Shown here in pieces: positions 21,189-31,200 of a DNA stretch of 64,000 nucleotides. The stretch is from Henricia sp. BOLD:AAB3569 (Eukaryota > Echinodermata > Asteroidea > Spinulosida > Echinasteridae), in assembly GCA_037783545.1 (NCBI GenBank), contig JBBELK010000366.1, positions 1,054,001 through 1,118,000 of the forward strand. Reading direction: 5' to 3'. Made by a program: the position numbers and the translations under genes. Within the stretch, counting starts at the first letter, position 1. Every line of letters starts with the position of its first letter. A model generated the notes under the pieces. It saw only the letters and a program-made list of their open reading frames with translations, was not told the origin of the DNA and did no database searches.

Positions 21189-24100
21189 AGATTATTACAC
21201 TGAACTGCTTACCTTGTTCCATAGTTGACTGAACAATTGCATTCAACTTCCAGACTAGCACACTTAGTTGGAGGTCGGAGCAAGATGTCAACAATCAAGG
21301 GCTCCGGGCACGTCAGGGCTAGGACATGGCAATGCGCAGACAGGTCAGACTCAAAAACCCCTGTAGAGAACGAACTAAGGGGAGACTCCGCCCAGAGGGG
21401 GAGTACCTCCCGGAGGACTCTAGGGCAACTATGATTCTGACTGACTGGACTCTGTTTGGCAGCATGGAAATGGAAAACTCCTTCCGGGCAGGCATAATGC
21501 CCGAGAAGCCCGAAGAGAAGGAGTTAGAGCCTTCCACAGCCAGAGAACCCGGTGCATATCCACCTGGTCGGCAACCACTAGGCGCCAGACGGTGGGGGAA
21601 TGCGTGAACCAAACAGAAGGTCGGTCGGGTCCCGGAGAGCAGCGGACTGACCGGGACTCTGACCGGGCACCAAGGCGATCCCCCGATCCAGAGGAATAGT
21701 TAATTTCCAGGGAGGATAGCCGAGTGCGGGAAGGATGCAGACCTGTTCCAGACAACAGCGTCTTGAACGGAGAACAGGGAGGCCTAGCACTCGGAAGGTC
21801 TAGGCAACACCAACAGGATGTGGCCCTCATGAGAACGTTTCCCGGAACGAGAGAACAGGCTTGGCGGCCTCAAACAGGCATTCCTTCCAAGAGGCCGAAG
21901 CGAGAATCATCACCGTAGATGTTCGAGCCTACCTCAGAGCCCTCAATGAACCGCCAGAATTAAGAGCCGAAAGAGCCATGTAGATAAGGCCCGACACAAG
22001 ACGTTCAGAGAGGGATCCCGCAACTAGAGCTACAGCGTTCTAGTGGGGGAGCAACCTCTTCCGTCACACCACCGATAGAAGGGACCCAAGCGTCAGAGTA
22101 ATCGGCGGGGTAGACACTTTCCCCGGTGGCGATGGTGACGAAGGCCCCCCAGGGAGGCCCTTCTCATGGCAACGTCGCCGGGAAGTGGCCGTACAGTCAG
22201 GATCATACTCTCTCCAGCAGCATAGGAAGCAGTCCTCATAAGCGCTTCAGAGAAAAGAGCGGAACGGGACCATGGGGGGACTCCCAAAAGAGGGAGTCAA
22301 GACAATGGGCGGAACGGGACCATGGGGGGACTCCCAAAAGAGGGAGTCGTCCTTCGGTCCGAGAGAGTGTTGACTGTATATTCTCCTGGGTCGGGGACCC
22401 TGGAGCAATACCCTGGAGCAATGATCTGGGGGCTGGCGACTGATCGCGGAGGCAAGGAGATCGATCCGTGGAAGTCCGTGGAGATCTCCTGGGTTATATC
22501 CAGGTTCGGGATCCATTCTGCGCAAGACGCCCTGCTTCAAGAGAGGCCGCGGCGGACAGATAAACCGTACCCGGTATATGGACTGCGGACAGAGAGGAGA
22601 TCCTGTCTCTGTTATGTCCGATCGAACAAGGATGTTGCCTCCAGCCACCGTCGCTTCGAACTAAAGGAGCGGGGGCTGCCCGACCGCCCGTAGTTCGAGG
22701 AGGTTGGAGTATGAGCAAGCTTAATCCTGGGAGCAGGTCCCGGATACTCGTGCGCCTAACAGGCAGCCTGACCAGACGCGTCCGATCGAATGGATGCGTG
22801 CGGGGGAGACAGACCCGCGTCAGGTTGGATGGGGGTTCCACGAGGCGAGCTCGTCCCTATCAGGACCGTCGTTGGGACTGATTGGGAGTCTGGGAGCCTG
22901 CTGTAACGCTTCAACCGGAGTCATCCCTGCAAAAGCGGACATATGGCGAGAACGTATGTATGTACTTGCCATAAGATCCAGCAGGCAGAGCCAGGGGCGG
23001 ACAGGGCCGTCTAGCTCCGCCAAAAGCGGTGAGCGAGGGCCCTAAGGGATCCATTTCCATTCCGCCGATGGGTACCCCGACTAACTCAGATGTGGTCGGG
23101 CACCCAGGCACACCAGGACCTGGCAGGGAGCCATGAGGAATTTTTGAGATAGACCAGAGATCCCAACCTTAACTGACTCCCGCCACCTGAAGTATGCTCC
23201 GTTCACCCTGGTGATCACCGTGAAAACCGGATGATACGGAAAGGCCAAAGGGGAGGCACGTCAGACGAACGACTGACCCAGGTGCCAAGCCTGGGTCACC
23301 GCTGGTCGCAGGCCATAAAAAGGGACGTGCTAGTAGGCATCCCTGGGGTCAAGGATGCCTACGTGCCCTAGAGCGGGCACCGAAGAGCGCTGGTCAATGT
23401 CCCCCTTCTGAACCCCCGTCCCGGGGAACGTATTCAGTGGTAGACATTCGGAGTGGGTCGCTCTTCTGTTCCCCTCTGGAGGGAGCGGTGATGACTTTAG
23501 GGACAAAGTCACTGAGGGGGAAGAAGTCGCCAAACACACGGCGATACCCCCGGTTGCTGACCACCATGACCCATGGGCCCGGGAGAATGGGGGCCCCTCC
23601 CGGGCGCGGAGACCTCGGCGACCGTCCCAAAGGAGTGTAAAAACGGCGGTCCGAGGACCAACCGTCACAGCCCTGCTTCGCCTTCCGCGGTCTCTTGACC
23701 TTGGAAGGCGGAAGTCGGACGGTCCTGTCCATATAGCAGTGTCTTAGCTATAGGATACGGTCTGATCGAATTGGGGTGGAGGCAGCACCACTCTACCTAC
23801 GCCGCTTGGACGGACTTGAAGCACCCACCGAACAGTGGTGCACGCTCTAGTGTCCTAGTCCACTGGGCGGGTCGCTAATAAGCAACTGACTATCCTGGCC
23901 TAATCTCGCTTTCGGCCTCATCCGCCAGTCCAAGAACCGAGACGCAAACAAGTCCTCGAAGAGAACGGTTCGTGTCAGGGGTTGACCCCAGTTACGAGGT
24001 CAGAACTAGGAACTGAATGGAGGGGCACGCTGGCGTTATTCCGTCTGTCCTGGAATGCGCCTGAGAAAGGTCTCGAATGCCCCCGACTGGCAGGCCCGGG

Positions 24101-24489
24101 GAGGCCGCCAGGAGTGAGGGCCCGTCCGAACATCTGACGAGGCCACGATACTCAAGGATTGTCTGTGATCGTGGGCGGCCACCTCTTGGTGGTCGCTTAG
24201 CGATATCGACATCCATGGGAGGCTTCCGTAGGAAGAGACAAAGTCCTCCTGAGGAGGTCTTCGTAGGAAAGGAGGCGGCATTCCGTGGGCATAAGGGATG
24301 CCCCAAAACAGCCTAGCACCGCGGCTGGAATGCTCTCCATTTCCTGAGCCGTACGGGCGGTTGGGCCAGATTGACTAAGGGACAACAGGCCCCGTAATCT
24401 GGGAAACAGGTTCCCTTGATGGGTGTCCCTTGATGGGGTGCCACGTACCAGCAAACAAGGGAGCCTGAAAAACCCGCCGCCCTGGCTGC

Positions 24490-26720
24490 TGAGCCACTGG
24501 CCCCGCCCACCACGCCAGCTCCGCGCTCCCCGCAGGAGCTAGCAGGATGGACGCACGTCGGCGGCGCGTAACCGCAGTGTCCGTAGAGGCGCCGACAAGC
24601 ACCGGGGACACAACTTTCCCCGGCGTGCAGAGAAAGGGAATACTTTCCTTGGAATAGCCCACGAGGGGCTGTCCCCGCCTGCCACGCCAGCTCCAACGTG
24701 GAGCTAGCAGGCGGCCGCACGTCGGAGGAGCGGTACGCTCTCCAGAGTTGTCCCGCGTGCTGTAGGAAGGTAAGCCTACTTGGGGGTTGTCCCGGAGGAC
24801 TGGCCCCGCCCGCCATGTCAGCTCCGACGTGGAGCTAGTAGGCGGGCCGCACTAACTTTCCGGGCGTGCTGAGGGAAAGCAAGCTTTCCCGGGGGTAGTC
24901 CACGAGGGGCAGGCCCTGCCCGCCACGCCAGCTCCGACATGGGGCTAGCAGGCGTGCTGCACGTCGGACCGGAGCGGACAACTCTGACCTTCCCCGGTGT
25001 GCTGAGGAAAGACAAGCTTTCCTGGGAATTGCTCGTGAGGACTCTTGCCCGCGAGGGCTAACCCTGCCCGCCACGTCAGCTCCGACATGGAGCAATCAGG
25101 CGGGCTGCACACCGGAGGCACGTAACCGCAAAGGAGATCCGAGCCTAGCCCGGAGCTCAGAGCGGTCACGCTCTGCTGTGTCCACAGCAGCACCCAACGG
25201 TACCAAGGACACAACATCCCCGACGTGCTGAGGAAAGGCAAGCTTTCCTGGGAATTGCCCCGAGGGGCTGGCCCCGCCCGCCACGCCAGCTCCGCCATGG
25301 AGCTAGCAGGCGGGCCGCACGTCGGCAGCGCGTAACCGTAGTAAGGATGCGAGCTTAGCCCGAAACCCTAAGCGGTCCGCGAGCCAACCGTTTGCGCGGT
25401 GCGTGGGGGTCCTACAGCCGAAACTCGGCTGCAAGGGGAACCCGGGACTTATCGTCGGTGAGTCCACCGAGGAAGTCTGCACCGCGACCCAGCTTCCCGG
25501 CGTGCTGTGGAAAGGCAAGCTTCCCTGGGGTTCGTCTCGGAAGACGGACCCTGCCCGCCGCGCTAGCTCCACGTGGCAAGCTAGTAGGCGGGCCGCACGC
25601 GGGAGGTGTAGCTGGCTGATGCCGTACCCCGGTGCACGTCTGACACGAGCCGATGGGCAGGAAACAACTGCCCGGGCTGGTGTGCATCGGCGGAAGGCCA
25701 GCTGGGTAAGAAACCCAACGAGGACCGGGCCGAGGACGTGTCTTGGTGAGCACCCACCGGGTAATACGGCACAGGGTTAGCCGAGTATACGGAGGAGGGC
25801 CCGACGGGCAGTCCATCCGATCTCGGGGGTAACCTGCCTGTGACGCATAAGTCGGACGTCCGACTGATGCGCCTGCGGGGTCCACCCCAGGGTTTGTCTA
25901 GGGGGTTGGGAGCGGTCGAACAGACCGGTCTGAGCCCCGGAGTAAACAACCCCTGGCGCTACCGAGTTCCTCCAAACAAGGGAGGAAGTCCGTGGCGCCA
26001 ACACGGAACAAGTTAGCCGTGTCTCAGCGGGGCCGCACGTAGTGCTGCCCCTGGCTGAGTTGGCAGCCGCGGTGACGACTGTCGGTGTGGTGGCCGACTG
26101 GGCCATCATCGAGGACAGTCGCACCGTGGACCAGGGAGCTCCGTCCCTGTTCCATGCGGCCCGGCTTTGGGGAGTGGAGTGGTTAATAAACATTGGCCTC
26201 TCCGCCTCCCATGCGCGGTGCGAGGGTGGTCCCGCAACCGAAGACTCGGCTGTGTAAGGAACCACCGGGACTTTTACCGCCGGTGCGTACACCGGGGAAG
26301 TCTGCACCGCGCCCCAGCCGGCTCCCGCACAGGGTTGTGCGTAGGGAGGCCAGTTACCCGGCGCGCTGTGGAAAGGCAAGCTTCCCTGGGGTTCATCTCG
26401 GAAGACGGACCCCGCCCGCCACGCTAGCTCCGACATGGAACTAGTAGGCGGGCCGCACGCCGGGGCGTAACCGCGGGGGGGATCCGAGCCTGGCCCGGAA
26501 CCCGGAGCGGTCACGACTTTCCGGCCCAGAGAACTCTGCGTCAGTGAGACCCCTGTCCCCGTCCTGGGAAACACCGAGCTGAACTCTCTCTCGACCAGCG
26601 ACAGCGGTCCACCCTTGGGCTCGCTTTGCTGATCGGCCGGGGGTGCCCTGGGGTTCATCTCGGAAGACGGACCCCGCCCGCCACGCTAGCTCCGACATGG
26701 AACTAGTAGGCGGGCCGCAC
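24490..26720. repeat. array of about nine hairpin units
   Basis: Each unit has CCCGCC, then CCAGCTCCG, a CATGGAGCTAG-type return and GGCGGGCCGCACG. This gives nested palindromes that fold into a GC-rich stem. Units lie near 24490, 24672, 24800, 24910, 25060, 25270, 25550, 26410 and 26672. Most are preceded by GGAAAGGCAAGCTTTCCTGG-like hairpins and followed by a GCGTAACCGC word. Spacing varies from about 110 to 860 bp. Confidence 0.7.
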
Positions 26721-26895
26721 GCCGGGGCGTAACCGCGGGGGGATCGGAGCCTGGCCCGGAACCCGGAGCGGTCACGACTTGCCGGCCCAGAGAACTCTGC
26801 GTCAGTGAGACCCCCTGGGAAACACCGAGCTGAGCTCTCTCTACCAGCGACAGCGGTCCACCCTTGGGCTCGCTTTGCTGATCGGCCGGGGGTGC
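26397..26895 (+). repeat. direct duplication of about 250 bp
   Basis: 26397-26650 and 26652-26895 repeat the same order: hairpin unit, GGAACCCGGAGCGGTCACGA, AGAACTCTGCGTCAGTGAGA and CCTTGGGCTCGCTTTGCTGA. The second copy lacks a short CCTGTCCCCGTC segment. Confidence 0.75.
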
Positions 26896-27168
26896 AGCGT
26901 TAGCGAAGGAGGCTGGGCCATGCCCGTCCTCCACGCTGGTCGTGCACCGCGAGCCCTCCGCACGGATCGGCCTAACCAGTCCAGATAAGGACTCGCCTTT
27001 CGTGCCCGTAGCGGTACCCGAAGACACCGTAGGCACGAGGACCGGAGCCCTGTCGGGGTTAACGACGGTTCCGGAGCCCTCTTGGGCAACGTCCCCATCA
27101 GAAACCCCCAGATTTCCCCTTCCCTCACCCAACGCACTAGCCGAGACGCTACGCGGCTTGCGCGGAAC

Positions 27169-27173
27169 TATAG
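27169..27173. repeat. target-site duplication of the BEL/Pao element (left)
   Basis: TATAG directly before the left LTR, matched by TATAG at 35023-35027. Confidence 0.8.
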
Positions 27174-28166
27174 TCTTCTGCCCTCACTATACGTGTGCGC
27201 GTGCGTGTATATTTATGCAGAGGTTAAACACTCTCCCAAAAGTGTAGCCGGAGACAAGAGTTGACTTGATGAGGCATTTAATGGAAGTAGTGTGAAACTG
27301 TAAACAAATAAACAAAGGAATACATTTAAGTAAACATTAAATGTGAACAGCATTCAGAATAAAGCCTTTCGTGTTCCAATTTACTAATTTACCAAAACAT
27401 GAGCTTAATAAGTGAGAATGTCCAATTGACTGACTGACCAATTCAAAGTATACGATGCCAAACAGACAACTACATTCGTGTGTATAAAGTTTTCACAAGT
27501 GTAAATCCAGATATCTGAACCAGCGATTAATTCCCCAAAACAGTCCAAGTACTGAGGCAAGTCTATTCCAAGTTAGGAAAACTTCACAGAAGTTGAAGGC
27601 ATAATTATAAATCCAGTGAGTCGTGCATACATGCCCAGACATAACTTCAATGCAGCTAGGAACAATGCTCTACTTGTTCCCTCATTAAATATTACTGGAA
27701 AGAACCTTAAAAACAGACCCAAAATCCACACACGGCACCATGTCTACAGTGCAGTGTACGTGTAGTGGTGCATGATGACCTTTGTACATGTGGTTAACTC
27801 GACAGGCTTACACGATAACAACGTCTAGCTAGAAAGGTGCAGTTGCAATGAAAATGTCACTTTCAAACATGAACCATAAAGGCAGCAAACAAGAAACAAA
27901 CTATCAAAACTATGCACTATTACCTATTACTACAAAATTATGGATAGGATAACTTACAGATCGTGCTTTCTCAAGGGCATGAACAATTGAGATAGGATGT
28001 AGTCAGAACACTGCTTGTCCAGAAGTTGTCTAAACGTGAATAACTCGATAAGACAGTGAGTGTTGAATAACATGAACTTTGGTTAGGAAGTCTCAAGATA
28101 AAACTACAAAACACAAGAGGGCGCCAAACACGAAAAGCAGTCTGCCTGAATACTGGGGGCAGAATA
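27174..28166 (-). repeat. 3' LTR of the BEL/Pao element
   Basis: 993 bp, the same length as the right LTR and with no difference seen by eye. Because the element is on the minus strand, this is its 3' LTR. Plus-strand ends are TCTTCTGCCC and GGGGGCAGAATA. Confidence 0.9.
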
Positions 28167-28176
28167 CTCCCCGCCT
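28167..28176 (-). promoter_or_regulatory. polypurine tract of the BEL/Pao element
   Basis: AGGCGGGGAG on the minus strand, immediately upstream of the 3' LTR. This is the expected primer site for plus-strand DNA synthesis. Confidence 0.6.
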
Positions 28177-28244
28177 GGCGTCTGTAAGATGCCAAATCTC
28201 GTAACAAATATTTAAGAGACATACAATGTACATAGAGGGACTCT

Positions 28245-31200
28245 TCACTTGATAGAGTCTCTGGCCAACAGAAGGATAACTTCCGTCACTGGTCTCAGAA
28301 AGAGTCGTTGTTGTCCGTTTCGGATGATCTTGACTTCGACTTTGCGAACTTTCCCATCCTCGCTGGGAAGAGCTCTCGAGATTAGCCCAACAGGCCATTC
28401 GTTTCTCTTGGCTTGGGAGTCCTTCAAGAGTACGACGTCTCCTTCTCGTAAGTTGGGTTTCTCGGTTTTCCACTTGCGACGTGCTTGCAGACTGGGGATG
28501 TATTCACGTTTCCATCTCTCCCAAAACATGTTGGCCAGTCTCTGAACACGTCGCCACTGAGATCTGAGGAGATCCTTGTCGTCAAACTCACCGGGAGGAA
28601 CAGAGGGACAGCCAACCTTCTGGGTGAGAAGTGTAGCTGGGGTGAGAATGAGCGGTTGGTCAGGATCTGTAGAGACTGTGGAAATTGGTCTTGCATTCAT
28701 GATTGCCGTCACCTCTGCCATAAGTGTCGTCAGCACTTCGTGGGTTAGTTTGGCTGGTCCTAGTTGAAGAAGCATGGCATCGAGAATGCGGCGGGCAATG
28801 CCAATCATCCTTTCCCAACTGCCACCCATGTGCGAGGCATGTGGAGGGTTGAACTGCCACCGACATCCGTGGTCAGCGAGGAAGTGTTCCACCTCATCCT
28901 TCTGACGTCCGGACGTGCTAATGCCGAGCTCTTTACAAGCTCCCACAAAGTTAGTGCCGCAATCGGACCTCAGCTGCTTTGCAGGTCCTCTCAAGGCAAA
29001 GAAGCGTCTAAGAGCATTCACGAAGCTGGAGGTGTCCATCGACTCTATCACTTCTATGTGAACGGCTCGTGTGGCCATACATGTGAAGATGACAGCCCAT
29101 CGTTTGTTGTTAGCCTGGCCTCCTCTTGTTCTGCGAGCTGTGACAGACCATGGTCCAAACACATCTAGGCCTACGTAAGTGAAAGGTGGATCCGTACTAA
29201 GGCGGTCCGCAGGCAAGTCTGCCATGATCTGCTCCTGTTGTCTGCCTCGTAGCTTGCGACAGATTACGCAGTGATAGATTATGCTGCTGATTATTCGCTT
29301 TCCACCAAGGACCCAGAAACCAGCCGCTCTAATGGCTCCTTCTGTGAAGTGTCTGCCCTGATGGTGCACCTGTTGGTGGTAGTGCCTGATAAGAAGTGTG
29401 GAAGCATGGCATTTCCCTGGGATAAGTATTGGGTGCACCTCATCTGATGTGAGCGTGGCTCTCTTCAGCCGACCTCCAACCCTGAGTAGACCATCTTTGT
29501 CGAGAAAGGGTCGAAGCTTCTTGAGTGGGCTGGACTTTGGAACTGGCTGGCCGTTTTCAAGGCATTTGATCTCTTGTGCATAGGCTTTCATCTGAACAGA
29601 ATGGAGGACGGTCGTCTTGGCCTGGTCAAGCTGATCTGGCTTCAGATGCTCCTTACACAGGTGCCATCCTTGACAACTGCCGTCACCCTTTCCTTGGGAA
29701 AAGGAGTGGGCAATGTGCTTGAGTCTCGAGGCGGCAGTTAGAAGAGAATTCCAAGTTGAGAAGCGTTCGTAGCGCTCGCTCCCGAGACCAACATCAGACA
29801 CTCTTGTGGCGCAGGTGGTCACTTGCGGCCTTACTTCTGCATCGGCTCCAGGGTCGATTATGTTGAAGGTTTCTTCCTGCAGGTGACTGTTATTGGCGCG
29901 ACATAGGAATGTCGGTCCACTAAGCCACGATGAAGAAGACAACTGACCTGCTGGAAGTCCCCGGGTAGCATGGTCAGCGGGGTTGAGATGAGTAGGCACA
30001 TAGCTCCACTGGCTTGCTTGAGTGGAACGTTTAATGCGCTGCACTCGATTGTGGACGTAGACGTAGAATCGTCTAGACTCGTTGCAGATATAACCGAGCA
30101 CCACTTTGCTATCGGTAAAGAACTTGACTGCATCTAACTGTACATCCAATTCCTGTTGGATCACCTCTGCAACCTCTACGGCCATTACAGCTGCTGCTAG
30201 TTCGAGACGAGGAATAGTGGGTTCAGGCTTTGGAGCAAGCTTTGCCTTGCCACAAACGAATCCCACTTCGCAGTCTCCATCGGCACTTGTGACTCTGAGA
30301 TAGGCGACGGCACCGACTGCCTTAGTAGATGCATCTGAAAAGACGCATAACTCTCGTTTCTGGGCTAGAGAAAGTGGAAGTGCAGTATACATCCGAGGGA
30401 TCTTTAGGTCCTGAAGATTCTGAAGAGAAGCTTTCCATCTGGACCATTCCTCGTACTTTTCTCTTGGGAGAGGGGTGTCCCAGTCACAATCGTCAGAGTT
30501 GAGTTCCCTGAGGATAGAGCGACCATCGATGCTTACTGGTGCAGCAAATCCGAGGGGATCGAATAGGCTGTTGATCGTAGACAACACACCACGTCTGGTG
30601 AATGGCTTATCCCTGGTTGTCGCTTGGAACGTGAATGTGTCTGCTGACAAGTCCCATTGTAGACCTAAACTCCGCTGTGTTGGAGGAAGATCGTGTCCAA
30701 GGTCGAGGTCCTGAAGCCCTTTGGCGAGGTCCTCACAAGGGAAGGCTTTCATGACGTCTGTGCTGTTAGACGCGATTTTGTGCAGTCGCAGGTTGGACTG
30801 GGCTAGCATTTCTTGTGCTCTGCTCAGTACGTCGATGGCCTCGCTTTTGTTGGTAAACGATTTCAACCCATCGTCAACGTAGAAGTGACGGTCAACAAAG
30901 TGCGTGACATCCGCGCCGAACTCCTCTTCTCCCTCAGCGGCAGTTCTCTTCAAACCATAGATTGCAACTGCTGGTGAGGGGGAATTGCCGAACACGTGTA
31001 CCCTCATGCGATAATCCGAGACTTCTCCATCAAGGTCATGGTTCTTAAACCAAAGGAATCGGAGGAAGTCGCGATGGTCATCTTTGACCAGGTAGCTGTG
31101 GAACATCTGCTGGATATCTGCCATAATGGCAATGGGCTCGCATCTAAAGCGCATGAGGACACCCAGCAGAGTGTTGTTAAGATCCGGACCACTGAGTAAT

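Larger units (their letters stand above)
21189..27168. other. GC-rich body of a large inverted-repeat-bounded element
   Basis: Clearly more GC-rich than the flanks. No frame shows a recognisable domain. Frames of up to 293 codons on both strands are rich in Arg, Pro, Gly and Ser, as expected of open GC-rich DNA. Local direct repeats are present (for example GGGACCATGGGGGGACTCCC at about 22267 and 22317). So are hairpins (TAGGCATCCCTGGGG with CAAGGATGCCTA near 23335-23362). The block resumes after the BEL/Pao insertion at 35028-35570. Confidence 0.55.

Noticed and set aside
21326..26658. Many frames of 60-293 codons on both strands of the GC-rich block
   Set aside because: Stops are rare in GC-rich DNA by chance. 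The frames overlap on both strands, are rich in Arg/Pro/Gly and show no domain.
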